Origin: Methylocapsa sp.
Lineage (GTDB): Bacteria > Pseudomonadota > Alphaproteobacteria > Rhizobiales > Beijerinckiaceae
Direction of reading: 5' to 3'
Assembly (NCBI GenBank): GCA_003162995.1
Contig: PLUZ01000287.1
Span: 1-6,175 of the forward strand
Length of the DNA: 6,175 bases
Part shown: in pieces, positions 1-6,109 of the stretch
Position numbering within the stretch: position 1 is the first letter of the stretch
How the letters are laid out: each line of letters opens with the position of its first letter
Position numbers and translations under genes: made by a program
The notes under the pieces: model-generated
What the model was told of the DNA's origin: nothing
The model's database searches: none
The model's input: the letters and a program-made list of their open reading frames with translations, nothing else

Positions 1-74
1 TGGAGCGGGCGAAGGGAATCGAACCCTCGTATGCAGCTTGGGAAGCTGCCGTTCTGCCATTGAACTACGCCCGC
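1..74 (-). tRNA. tRNA-Gly (anticodon CCC)
   Basis: Read on the minus strand this folds into a complete cloverleaf. The 7-bp acceptor stem is GCGGGCG/CGCCCGC, followed by a U discriminator and a DNA-encoded CCA at positions 1-3. The D-arm stem is GTTC/GAAC, the anticodon stem GCAGC/GCTGC closes the 7-nt loop TTCCCAA, and the T-arm contains the TTCGATT loop. Loop positions 34-36 read CCC, so it decodes GGG glycine codons. A superficial reading as TCC is excluded by the stem pairing. The mature 5' end is at position 74 and the 3' end is the first base of the window, so any terminator lies outside. No integrase or duplicated tRNA 3' end is present to suggest use as an attachment site here. Confidence 0.96.
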
Positions 75-92
75 CTAATCCACGTGCCTTGA

Positions 93-121
93 TCCATAAT
101 TGTTCGCGCATCGAGGCCCAA
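93..121 (-). promoter_or_regulatory. Probable sigma-70-type promoter of tRNA-Gly
   Basis: On the minus strand there is a -35-like TTGGGC (116-121), a 17-nt spacer and a -10-like TATGGA (93-98). Transcription would start near position 86, giving a 5' leader of about 12 nt before the mature tRNA end at 74, a usual arrangement for a bacterial tRNA gene. The assignment is from spacing and consensus match only. Confidence 0.5.
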
Positions 122-267
122 TGCGATTTCTAAATGATCTTGAAACAAAGTTTAGCGCTTCTCAGAATGCGTTTCAATGGAGCTGAAACAGCGTCGCCCC
201 GCGGCTCTTTTACCTTTTCCCTGCGAGGCTTGAGCGGACGCGCGATCGAAGCGGACGCCAAACCGGC

Positions 268-831
268 TTATTCGCGGATTTGTGATGAATCGCTGGGCAC
301 CGCCGCTTCAGCCGGTGCGGCAAGGAAGGAAAGAAGCCCCACAAACGGGTTGCGCGGCGGCTCCGGCGCTTGGGACGGCGCGGGTTCCGCTGTGACCGGG
401 GACGCGGACGCGGTCCGCAATGTTCCCAGCATCTTTTTGCGCTTGGCCAAATAATAGTAGCCGCCGCGGTAGAGCGCCGTGGCGCGGTCTTCGTTCCCGT
501 CCGCGAGACGATACGCATTTGCGAGATAGGGGATGCCGTAAGTCAAATTGACTTGCGGGTCGAGGAGACCACGCGCCTCGCCTTTATAGCCCATGCCGCT
601 CGCTGTCTCATATTTGATCTGCATAAGGCCGAAGCAATGATGATGGACAAGGCCCGGATTGTAGCGGCTTTCGCGCAGCACGGTGCGATGTACGAGCGCC
701 ACTGGAACGCCGTGTATCTTGGCCTGAGAGGCGATCAGCTCATCATAAGCCGCCGGCCTTTCGACAGGACCCGCAACGGCGGCCGAAACCATGAATAGCG
801 CAGCGGCGGCGCTGAACGGAATGCGCAGCAT
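268..831 (-). CDS. Exported lytic transglycosylase, SLT domain
   Basis: A 187-residue protein of the SLT (goose-lysozyme-like) lytic transglycosylase fold, which would cleave the MurNAc-GlcNAc bond of peptidoglycan in the periplasm with formation of 1,6-anhydroMurNAc. Residues 1-20 form a signal peptide with a hydrophobic run ending AVA before G21. The catalytic glutamate is E54 in the RES motif, followed by GLMQI (68-72), the GLLDP..NL segment (88-96), an AYR motif (106-108) and GGYYYLAKR (123-131), which is typical of the small Rhizobiales members. The C-terminal tail (about 145-187) is proline/alanine-rich with a short hydrophobic patch and no domain I recognise. The start at 831 is preferred over an in-frame ATG at 852 because GGAGG (840-844) lies 8 nt upstream and the signal peptide then begins correctly. 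It lies 124 nt downstream of sdhB on the same strand, so read-through is possible, but no functional link to complex II is evident. Confidence 0.88.
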   Translation of the reverse strand: MLRIPFSAAAALFMVSAAVAGPVERPAAYDELIASQAKIHGVPVALVHRTVLRESRYNPGLVHHHCFGLMQIKYETASGMGYKGEARGLLDPQVNLTYGIPYLANAYRLADGNEDRATALYRGGYYYLAKRKKMLGTLRTASASPVTAEPAPSQAPEPPRNPFVGLLSFLAAPAEAAVPSDSSQIRE

Positions 832-879
832 AGGTAAAGCCTCCAGCCGCACGATTTGGCCGCCGATTGAGGCTCGAGA

Positions 880-896
880 AAGGCACGCCGCGCCTT
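880..896 (-). terminator. Possible weak terminator after sdhB
   Basis: On the minus strand AAGGCGC-GGC-GTGCCTT forms a 7-bp stem (one G-U) with a 3-nt loop, about 60 nt after the sdhB stop. It is followed only by TCTCG rather than a real U-run, so intrinsic termination would be inefficient. A second small hairpin, TCGGA-N7-TCCGA (939-955), directly follows the sdhB stop codon. Either could instead be part of the leader of the transglycosylase gene. Confidence 0.25.
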
Positions 897-955
897 AACG
901 CACAATCAAATGGATCGTGTGATATAAATACCTCACTTTCGGACATGCTCTCCGA

Positions 956-1735
956 TCAGATTTGACGCTCGATCAACAAGTTCTTGATTTCGGCGATCGC
1001 TTTCGCCGGATTGAGGCCTTTCGGGCAGGCCTTGGCGCAATTCATGATCGTGTGGCAACGATAGAGGCGGAAAGGGTCCTCGACATTGTCGAGCCGCTCG
1101 CCCGCTGCCTCGTCACGCGAATCGATGAGCCAGCGATAGGCTTGCAGCAACACCGCCGGGCCTAAATAGCGATCGCCATTCCACCAATAACTCGGGCAGG
1201 ATGTCGAGCAGCAAGCGCAAAGAATACATTCGTAAAGCCCATCGAGTTTTTCGCGGTCCTGCGGCGTTTGAAGCCATTCCTTCTCGGGCGGCGGGGTCGT
1301 CGTTTGCAGCCAAGGCTCGATCGAGGCGTGCTGGACGTAAAAGCCGGTGAGGTCGGGAACGAGATCCTTGACGACCGGCAAATGCGGCAAGGGATAGATT
1401 TTGACGGCGCCCTTGATGTCGTCCATGTATTTTGTACAGGCGAGCGTGTTCGTGCCGTCGATATTCATCGCGCAGGACCCGCATATGCCTTCCCGGCAAG
1501 AGCGCCGGAAGGTGAGTGCCGGATCGATCTTGGATTTTATCCAGATCAGCGCATCGAGAACCATCGGGCCGCAATCGCCGCGATCGACGAAATAAGTGTC
1601 GATGCGCGGATTTTGGGTGTCGTCCGGGTTCCACCGGTAAATCTTAAATTCCGTCTGAGTCTTGGAGTCGCCGTGCTTCGGCCAGGTCTTTCCGGTGGCG
1701 ACGCGCGAATTGGCGGGGAGTGAAAGTTGGACCAT
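956..1735 (-). CDS. sdhB: Succinate dehydrogenase iron-sulfur subunit
   Basis: A 259-residue SdhB that carries electrons from the FAD of SdhA to ubiquinone at the membrane anchor through three Fe-S clusters. The N-terminal plant-type ferredoxin domain has the [2Fe-2S] ligands C80, C85, C88 and C100 in the [10 protein letters not shown] pattern. The C-terminal domain has the [4Fe-4S] ligands C170, C173, C176 and C237 and the [3Fe-4S] ligands C180, C227 and C233. W185 in PSYWW matches the quinone-site Trp164 of the E. coli protein, with a constant offset of 21 residues, and H228 follows C227. Length and all ligands are normal. It is the last gene of the operon and starts 20 nt after the sdhA stop; the Shine-Dalgarno match is modest (AAGG, 12 nt upstream). 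Confidence 0.98.
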   Translation of the reverse strand: MVQLSLPANSRVATGKTWPKHGDSKTQTEFKIYRWNPDDTQNPRIDTYFVDRGDCGPMVLDALIWIKSKIDPALTFRRSCREGICGSCAMNIDGTNTLACTKYMDDIKGAVKIYPLPHLPVVKDLVPDLTGFYVQHASIEPWLQTTTPPPEKEWLQTPQDREKLDGLYECILCACCSTSCPSYWWNGDRYLGPAVLLQAYRWLIDSRDEAAGERLDNVEDPFRLYRCHTIMNCAKACPKGLNPAKAIAEIKNLLIERQI

Positions 1736-1755
1736 TTGGTTTTCTTACCTTTTAG

Positions 1756-3594
1756 TCAATAAACCCGCGCCTTCGGCTCGATATAGTGCATCTCGTTGGT
1801 CATCGTGAAGCTGTGCACGGGGCGGTAATCGATTGAAACTGTGCGCGCGTCGGGGTCGATCGACGCTAGCGTGTGCTTCATCCAGTTGACGTCATCGCGC
1901 GCGGGATAATCTTCCCGTGCATGGGCACCGCGAGATTCGGTGCGGCATACCGCACCATCCATGGTCACAACCGCCTGGACGATGAGATTATCGAATTCCA
2001 AAGTTTCGATAAGATCCGAATTCCAAATCATTGAGCGGTCGGTGACGGAAATCTGGTCTCTGGCGGCCCAGACCGCATGGATCAGCTGTGAGCCTTCCTC
2101 CAATACCGGCCCGGTGCGATAGACCGAGCAATGCGACTGCATCACCTTCTGCATCCTGAGGCGCAGCTCGGCGGTCGGCAGGTCGCCCTTGGCATAACGG
2201 AAACGATCGAGGCGGGACAACGCTTGGTCGGCCGAGTCCGCCGGAAGCTCAGCCTGTTTGGCTCCCGCCGTCGCGAGTTCCGCCGCGCGGAGACCAGCAG
2301 CGCGGCCGAAGACGACAAGATCGATCAGCGAATTCGAACCGAGCCTGTTGGCGCCATGGACGGAAACGCATGCCGCTTCGCCGATCGCCATCAAGCCTGG
2401 CACGATGACATCGGGATCGTGGCCTTTCTTTATGATGACTTCGCCATGAAAATTCGTCGGAATCCCGCCCATGTTGTAATGCGCGGTGGGAATGACAGGG
2501 ATCGGCTCGCGGGTCACCTCCACGCCGGCGAAAATCCGGGCGCTTTCGGAAATGCCGGGCAAGCGTTCGTGCAGAATTTTTGGGTCAAGATGTTCAAGAT
2601 GCAGATAGATGTGGTCCTTGTGCTTGCCGACGCCGCGGCCCTCGCGGATTTCGACAGTCATCGCGCGGGACACCATGTCGCGCGGAGCAAGGTCCTTCAC
2701 CGATGGCGCATAGCGTTCCATGAAACGTTCGCCTTCGGAATTGGTTAAAAAACCGCCTTCCCCGCGGCAGCCTTCGGTGATGAGGCAGCCGGCGCCATAG
2801 ATGCCGGTTGGATGAAATTGAACGAATTCCATGTCCTGCAAGGGCAGCCCGGCACGCAGCACCATGGCATTGCCATCGCCCGTGCATGTATGCGCCGAGG
2901 TCGCCGAGAAATAGGCGCGGCCATAGCCGCCGGTCGCGAGGATCACGAGTTGCGACCGGAAACGATGAATGGTCCCGTCGTCAAGTTTGAGGCAGATGAC
3001 GCCGCGGCAGCGGCCATCTTCCATGATCAGATCAATGGCGAAATATTCAATAAAGAATTCCGTCTTGTGGCGCAGCGCCTGACCATAAAGCGTATGCAGC
3101 ATCGCGTGACCAGTGCGGTCGGCCGCCGCGCAGGTGCGCTGCGCCGGCGGCCCCTTGCCAAAGTCTGTGGTCATCCCGCCGAATGGGCGCTGATAGATGC
3201 GCCCATCCTCGGTGCGTGAGAACGGCACACCCCAATGCTCGAGTTCGTACACGGCAGCCGGGGCATTGCGGCAGAGATATTCGATCGCATCCTGATCGCC
3301 AAGCCAATCCGACCCCTTGACGGTGTCGTACATGTGCCATTTCCAATTGTCCGGACCCATATTGGCAAGCGAGGCCGCGACCCCGCCTTGCGCCGCGACG
3401 GTGTGCGAGCGGGTCGGAAATACCTTGGTGATACAGGCCGTGCGCAGCCCCGCCTCTGAACAGCCGACGGTCGCCCGCAGTCCCGCGCCCCCCGCGCCAA
3501 TGACGACGACATCGAACGTATGATCGGTAACCGGATAGGCGGCGCCATTGCGGGCCGGAGCGGCATTGCCATTGACTGCTGTGCTGGAGGTCAT
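1756..3594 (-). CDS. sdhA: Succinate dehydrogenase flavoprotein subunit
   Basis: A 612-residue SdhA that oxidises succinate to fumarate in the TCA cycle on the cytoplasmic face of the membrane. The dinucleotide-binding motif GAGGAG is at residues 33-38. The covalent-FAD histidine is H64 in [11 protein letters not shown]. Catalytic and substrate residues match the E. coli enzyme: H261 (QFHPTG), R305 (the proton-shuttle arginine in APRDM), H372 (TAHYNMGG) and R417 ([11 protein letters not shown]). The C-terminus ends in the usual EPK.R.Y. It carries about 19 more N-terminal residues than E. coli SdhA, low in complexity and common in alphaproteobacterial versions. The start at 3594 has only a weak GAAAG about 8 nt upstream. 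An out-of-frame ATGGCATGA overlaps the start codon. The 93-nt spacer after sdhD and the 20-nt spacer to sdhB support one operon. Confidence 0.98.
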   Translation of the reverse strand: MTSSTAVNGNAAPARNGAAYPVTDHTFDVVVIGAGGAGLRATVGCSEAGLRTACITKVFPTRSHTVAAQGGVAASLANMGPDNWKWHMYDTVKGSDWLGDQDAIEYLCRNAPAAVYELEHWGVPFSRTEDGRIYQRPFGGMTTDFGKGPPAQRTCAAADRTGHAMLHTLYGQALRHKTEFFIEYFAIDLIMEDGRCRGVICLKLDDGTIHRFRSQLVILATGGYGRAYFSATSAHTCTGDGNAMVLRAGLPLQDMEFVQFHPTGIYGAGCLITEGCRGEGGFLTNSEGERFMERYAPSVKDLAPRDMVSRAMTVEIREGRGVGKHKDHIYLHLEHLDPKILHERLPGISESARIFAGVEVTREPIPVIPTAHYNMGGIPTNFHGEVIIKKGHDPDVIVPGLMAIGEAACVSVHGANRLGSNSLIDLVVFGRAAGLRAAELATAGAKQAELPADSADQALSRLDRFRYAKGDLPTAELRLRMQKVMQSHCSVYRTGPVLEEGSQLIHAVWAARDQISVTDRSMIWNSDLIETLEFDNLIVQAVVTMDGAVCRTESRGAHAREDYPARDDVNWMKHTLASIDPDARTVSIDYRPVHSFTMTNEMHYIEPKARVY

Positions 3595-3599
3595 GCCAT
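3591..3599 (-). promoter_or_regulatory. Two-codon mini-ORF overlapping the sdhA start
   Basis: The minus strand reads ATGGCATGA. An upstream ATG (3597-3599) followed by GCA and TGA encloses the true sdhA ATG (3592-3594). Neither ATG has a strong Shine-Dalgarno sequence; GAAAG (3603-3607) lies 3 nt from the first and 8 nt from the second, favouring the annotated start. Any effect on translation is speculative. Confidence 0.2.
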
Positions 3600-3655
3600 T
3601 GTCTTTCGAAATATCCTTGCAAGCTTACGCGGTATTCGCGAGTTGGCCAATTTAA

Positions 3656-3682
3656 CCACCGGCGCCGTTGCCCCCACCGGCG
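3656..3682 (-). repeat. 9-bp direct repeat and hairpin, sdhD-sdhA spacer
   Basis: The word CCACCGGCG (plus-strand reading) occurs at 3656-3664 and 3674-3682. On the minus strand CGCCG-N10-CGGCG can also fold with a 10-nt loop, six nucleotides after the sdhD stop codon. It has no U-tract, so it is not a typical terminator; it may be a chance product of GC-rich sequence or a processing structure. Confidence 0.3.
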
Positions 3683-3687
3683 GCGAC

Positions 3688-4080
3688 TCAGGTCAAGCTC
3701 AGTTTCAAGGCCGCGAAAATGCAAGCCAAACCGATGCAAACCGAGAAAAAAAGATTGGCGATGAGCGACCACTCCTTCAAATGCGCATCATGCACGTAAT
3801 CGTCGATAATCGATTGCATTCCGAGCTTCATATGGAAGATCCCGGACAAGATGAAGAGAAGCATGATGATCGCCACGACGGGATGCCCGAGTTCGGCGCG
3901 CGCCGCCGCATAATCTTTTCCGGCAAGCGACAGGACGATCGCAATGAAGGCAATCGACAAAGGGACCAGCGCGAGGGAGGTGACGCGCATGTTCCATGCG
4001 TCCGCGGTGCCGGATTTGGCAGAGCCGAGAAAGCGCACCTTGCTCGTCGCGTGGGTAACCGGTGCGGGACCTGTCGCCAT
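3688..4080 (-). CDS. sdhD: Succinate dehydrogenase membrane anchor subunit SdhD
   Basis: A 130-residue integral membrane anchor that, with SdhC, binds haem b and forms the ubiquinone-reduction site. Three hydrophobic segments are visible at about 34-53, 66-84 and 104-126. The haem ligand is H83 in HMKLGMQ, and D94-Y95 in the IIDDYVHD segment matches the conserved Asp-Tyr of the quinone site. The frame is open further upstream, but the start at 4080 (MATGPAP) is chosen because GGAGG (4091-4095) lies 10 nt before it. An ATG three codons upstream (4089) is only 1 nt from that GGAGG and the next (4125) has no site. The gene is 102 nt from sdhC and 93 nt from sdhA, wider gaps than usual for this operon. 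Confidence 0.93.
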   Translation of the reverse strand: MATGPAPVTHATSKVRFLGSAKSGTADAWNMRVTSLALVPLSIAFIAIVLSLAGKDYAAARAELGHPVVAIIMLLFILSGIFHMKLGMQSIIDDYVHDAHLKEWSLIANLFFSVCIGLACIFAALKLSLT

Positions 4081-4090
4081 GATTGTCATT

Positions 4091-4095
4091 CCTCC
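4091..4095 (-). promoter_or_regulatory. sdhD ribosome binding site
   Basis: The minus strand reads GGAGGAATGACAATCATGG. GGAGG is 10 nt from the ATG at 4080 but only 1 nt from the in-frame ATG at 4089, which decides the start in favour of 4080. Confidence 0.6.
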
Positions 4096-4097
4096 AA

Positions 4098-4123
4098 ATC
4101 TTGCCGGCCAAGATCTTGCCGGC
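4098..4123 (-). repeat. 11-bp direct repeat in the sdhC-sdhD spacer
   Basis: The word ATCTTGCCGGC (plus-strand reading) occurs perfectly at 4098-4108 and 4113-4123, 15 bp apart start to start. The right copy, together with flanking bases, includes the palindrome CAAGATCTTG (4109-4118). It lies between the stem-loop at 4122-4151 and the sdhD ribosome binding site. Confidence 0.6.
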
Positions 4124-4151
4124 AATGGCTTCGCGGCAATGCCGCCATTGC
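4122..4151 (-). other. Stem-loop in the sdhC-sdhD spacer
   Basis: A perfect 8-bp inverted repeat, GCAATGGC (4122-4129) and GCCATTGC (4144-4151), encloses 14 nt that contain a smaller GGC-AAT-GCC hairpin. The alternative fold GCGGC-N3-GCCGC (4133-4145) competes with it. A neighbouring hairpin CTGCT-N3-AGCAG lies at 4156-4168. Neither is followed by a U-run in the direction of transcription, so these look more like mRNA processing, stability or attenuation elements than intrinsic terminators. Confidence 0.45.
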
Positions 4152-4175
4152 AAATCTGCTCGCAGCAGCCGTCAA
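4147..4175 (-). promoter_or_regulatory. Candidate internal promoter for sdhDAB
   Basis: On the minus strand, TTGACG (4170-4175, 5 of 6 to the -35 consensus), a 17-nt spacer and TGCAAT (4147-4152, 4 of 6 to the -10 consensus) lie just after the sdhC stop. A start near 4140 would give sdhD a leader of about 60 nt. The -10 overlaps one arm of the stem-loop. Based only on consensus and spacing. Confidence 0.3.
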
Positions 4176-4182
4176 GACAGTT

Positions 4183-4596
4183 TTATGAAACCAGATAAGC
4201 AATGCCCCAGACGCCTACTGTCAGGACAATGCCGCCGATTAACGTCGCTTGCGCCAGCCATTCGCGCTGCGGATAGGCAAAACCATGACCCGTGTCCCAA
4301 ATGATATGACGTATCCCGCCAAGAAGATGATGGAACAAGGCCCAGGTGAATCCGAACAAGATCAGTTTTCCAGGGATCGAATTGACACAAGCAGCGGCTG
4401 CCGTGTAAGCGGCGGGGCTGGCCGATGCGGCGATCAAGAGCCATGCCAGCAACAACGTGCCAAAATAAAGCGCAATCCCGGTAATCCGGTGCGAGATCGA
4501 CATGATCATGGTCAGCGTCGGGCGGTAGATTTGCAGATGCGGAGACATTGGCCGGCGATTTTCCAGGCCGCTCCCGCCAGGTTCCACATGCGTCAT
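4183..4596 (-). CDS. sdhC: Succinate dehydrogenase cytochrome b556 subunit
   Basis: A 137-residue membrane anchor and haem-b subunit of complex II. The N-terminal signature RPMSPHLQIY (15-24) is followed by SISHRITG, in which S33 and R37 correspond to the quinone-site Ser27 and Arg31 of E. coli SdhC. The axial haem ligand is H90 in HHLLGGIRHIIWDTG, with the same offset of 6. Three hydrophobic helices are visible at about 38-57, 78-98 and 114-136. It is the first gene of the operon, in order sdhC-sdhD-sdhA-sdhB. The start at 4596 is preceded by GGGGGGTAAAGG within 15 nt, which serves as a ribosome binding site. Later in-frame ATG codons would cut into the conserved N-terminal motif. Confidence 0.96.
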   Translation of the reverse strand: MTHVEPGGSGLENRRPMSPHLQIYRPTLTMIMSISHRITGIALYFGTLLLAWLLIAASASPAAYTAAAACVNSIPGKLILFGFTWALFHHLLGGIRHIIWDTGHGFAYPQREWLAQATLIGGIVLTVGVWGIAYLVS

Positions 4597-4619
4597 GAAC
4601 CTTTACCCCCCGTTCATCA

Positions 4620-4647
4620 AAAATATATGCCAATTCCACTAATGCAA
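4620..4647 (-). promoter_or_regulatory. Possible sdhCDAB promoter
   Basis: On the minus strand TTGCAT (4642-4647), a 16-nt spacer and TATTTT (4620-4625) are placed so that transcription would start near 4613, about 17 nt before the sdhC start. TATATT, overlapping the same site, would leave only a 14-nt spacer. A good -35-like TTGACT further upstream (4681-4686) has no acceptable -10 at 16-18 nt. Weak evidence. Confidence 0.3.
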
Positions 4648-4739
4648 TTGGTTCCTCCGGGCAACGCGAACATTGGAAAAAGTCAAAATCGCTTTCCGCG
4701 ATGGAAATAGGCTATCATGTCTCGATGCTCCGTGGCACA

Positions 4740-4757
4740 AATCTGGTTCAGCAGATT
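4740..4757. promoter_or_regulatory. Operator-like inverted repeat upstream of sdhC
   Basis: A perfect 6-bp inverted repeat AATCTG-N6-CAGATT centred about 150 bp upstream of the sdhC start. The size and symmetry suit a dimeric regulator, but I do not recognise it as the site of a named family, and its distance from the proposed promoter is large. Confidence 0.3.
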
Positions 4758-4837
4758 CAATACCGGAAAATGCGGCACAAGCGGTTTGTTCGGAAACGTG
4801 CCTGCCGGAGAAAAGGGGGGAAATATGGCAATCTGCC

Positions 4838-4910
4838 TGGGGTTTGCCAAACCTCCATGGCCATGCCGGAACCCGCCACCCGTGGCGAGGAGCTGGAGGG
4901 CGGCTCCGGC
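4838..4910. ncRNA. Cluster of GC-rich hairpins, possible structured RNA
   Basis: Three stem-loops occur within 73 nt: TGGGGTTT-GCC-AAACC(T)CCA at 4838-4857, an 8-bp stem with one bulge; CGCCA-CCCG-TGGCG at 4874-4887; and GCTGGAG-GGCGG-CTCCGGC at 4892-4910, a 7-bp stem with one G-U. They could fold on either strand. No known family (6S, SRP, RNase P, tmRNA or a common riboswitch) is recognised, and GC-rich DNA forms such stems readily, so this is a candidate only. Confidence 0.2.
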
Positions 4911-5050
4911 GGGGTGCGGATAGGAAAACGGCGCGCGAAAGGTGCCTGGAGGTTTTGCATTGGCCGAGGCCCTGGTAGCCGGTTGTGCATGTCCAGCTCT
5001 TGGAATCAAGGCGCACGGCGGCATATGAGGATGTTCGTGTGCAGCCCGGC

Positions 5051-5062
5051 CAAAAATTTTTG
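5051..5062. promoter_or_regulatory. AT-tract palindrome
   Basis: CAAAAATTTTTG is a perfect 12-bp palindrome in GC-rich surroundings, 73 bp upstream of the esterase-family start. It may be an intrinsically bent site or a regulator or nucleoid-protein site. No specific factor can be assigned. Confidence 0.25.
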
Positions 5063-5134
5063 CCTCGCTTGCAAATGTCACGGCTGGACGGCAAAAGCGA
5101 AGTCCCAATGGCGTAATCAGTAGCGGTGGACGGT

Positions 5135-6076
5135 ATGATCGTGCGGGGCTGCAAATTCGTCGCCTGGGTGTTTGTTGCCGGTTGGCTGGCGGGAGCCTGC
5201 TGGCTATTGCTTGCGTTTGTGGGGTTGCCGTCGGCCGCTTTGGCGGCGGCGGGCCATGTCACCATCATGTCGGGCGGGGTTCAGCGCACCGCGATCCTCA
5301 TCGAGCACCGGCGCCTCAAGCAAGGCCGCCGGCCGATCGTCATCATCTTACGCGGCAGCAGGGCCAAGGGCTCGCGGCTGCGACGGCCGTTCGGCTTCGA
5401 AGAAATGATGCGATCGTACGGAACGGTCCTCGTCTACCCGCAACCTCAATCCGGCCATTGGGCCGACGCGCCTGGCCCCGAGGCGAACCGCGACGCGGCA
5501 TTTATTCATGATCTCATCGCGAAGCTTATCGCCCAAGGAATTGCCAACCCTAGCAAAATCTTCCTCGTCGGCATGAGAACAGGCGGGATGCTGGCCTTGC
5601 GCCTCGCCTGCGATCAAAAAATCGGCTTTGCGGGACTGGCCGTTCTCGGCGCCAGCCTGCCCTCGGATCTCGAGGACTCTTGCAAGCCCTCGCATCCGCT
5701 CCCTCTCTTGATGATCGCCCGCACCGAGGACCCCGTGGTTCCCTTTCACGGCGGCAAAGCAAATTTGCCGCACAGCAAGGCGGAGCTCATTCCGGTTGAG
5801 GCGACGCTTGGTCTTTTCAGCAAAGCCGCCGGCTGTGAAGGGAGCATGAGCACCACGACCTTTCCCGACAAGGAAACCCGCGACGGAACCCACGCCTATC
5901 TCGACAAGCTGAACAATTGCAAAGTACCGGTCGAATTGGTGCGGATCGAAGGCGGCGGACACGTGCCGCCGGCTCCTTCGAACGAAGCCGGACCCGGTTT
6001 TGGGGAAGGTCTCAGCAACAGCGATGTCAATAGCGCGAAGCTGGTTTGGGATTTTTTCCGCCCTCTCGGCGGCTGA
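5135..6076 (+). CDS. Exported LpqC/PHB-depolymerase-family protein, catalytic Ser replaced
   Basis: A 313-residue alpha/beta-hydrolase protein of the LpqC / polyhydroxybutyrate-depolymerase esterase family. Residues 1-37 form a signal peptide or N-terminal anchor with a long hydrophobic run ending ALA. The family pattern follows in order: a hydrophobic strand with RG at 73-74, GHWADAPGPEANRDAAF (107-123), GMRTGG (146-151) at the nucleophile elbow, RTEDPVVPF (196-204) with the acid D199, and GGGH with H276. Paired cysteines (C159/C183, C234/C262) fit family disulfides. The elbow normally reads G-x-S-x-G-G, but residue 148 is Arg (AGA, 5576-5578), and the usual oxyanion-hole HG is RG (CGC, 5351-5353). 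Asp and His remain, so ester hydrolysis by the normal mechanism is unlikely; binding or an unusual activity is possible. ATG 5135 is preferred to the in-frame GTG at 5126, which has no ribosome binding site; GGTGG lies 5 nt before the ATG. Confidence 0.82.
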   Translation: MIVRGCKFVAWVFVAGWLAGACWLLLAFVGLPSAALAAAGHVTIMSGGVQRTAILIEHRRLKQGRRPIVIILRGSRAKGSRLRRPFGFEEMMRSYGTVLVYPQPQSGHWADAPGPEANRDAAFIHDLIAKLIAQGIANPSKIFLVGMRTGGMLALRLACDQKIGFAGLAVLGASLPSDLEDSCKPSHPLPLLMIARTEDPVVPFHGGKANLPHSKAELIPVEATLGLFSKAAGCEGSMSTTTFPDKETRDGTHAYLDKLNNCKVPVELVRIEGGGHVPPAPSNEAGPGFGEGLSNSDVNSAKLVWDFFRPLGG

Positions 6077-6109
6077 ATCATGGCTCGCGCGGACGCGCCG
6101 CCTCGGGCT

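Larger units (their letters stand above)
4597..5134. other. Gene-poor divergent region between sdhC and the esterase-family gene
   Basis: This 538-nt stretch separates two divergently transcribed genes. Open frames cross it on both strands, but their translations are rich in Arg, Cys, Trp and Pro, show no domain and are mutually overlapping, so I do not call them genes. It contains the possible sdh promoter, an inverted repeat (4740-4757), a cluster of hairpins (4838-4910) and an AT palindrome (5051-5062). I found no convincing promoter for the plus-strand gene at 5135. Confidence 0.6.

Noticed and set aside
1..74. tRNA gene as an integration site for a mobile element
   Set aside because: No integrase, no repeated tRNA 3' end and no phage-like genes are in the window; the adjacent genes are housekeeping.
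171..189. GTTTCA-N7-TGAAAC hairpin, with another TGAAAC at 141-146, between the transglycosylase gene and the tRNA
   Set aside because: No U-run, so not a terminator, and short AT-containing repeats in a spacer of this size can occur by chance. I could not link it to a function.
234..258. Direct repeat AGCGGACGC at 234-242 and 250-258 after the transglycosylase stop
   Set aside because: Only two 9-bp copies in GC-rich sequence, with no further units and no structure suggesting a function.
2131..2748. Long plus-strand open frames antisense to sdhA, sdhB and sdhD (for example 2131-2748, 1268-1723, 3520-4188)
   Set aside because: They mirror high-confidence conserved genes on the opposite strand, have no domain or credible ribosome binding site, and are expected in GC-rich coding DNA.
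956..4596. Possible fumarate reductase rather than succinate dehydrogenase
   Set aside because: The gene order C-D-A-B, the small haem-binding SdhC/SdhD anchors with H90 and H83, and the close match of SdhA/SdhB to aerobic complex II favour succinate dehydrogenase.
4733..4749. TGGCAC followed 5 nt later by TGGTTC, resembling a sigma-54 promoter
   Set aside because: The -12 element should read TTGC(A/T), and the invariant GC is absent at the required position.
4639..5268. Minus-strand 209-codon frame and plus-strand 140-codon frame (4701-5123) across the divergent spacer
   Set aside because: They overlap each other, and the minus one also runs into the start of the esterase-family gene. The translations show no motif, have odd composition and lack a supported start.
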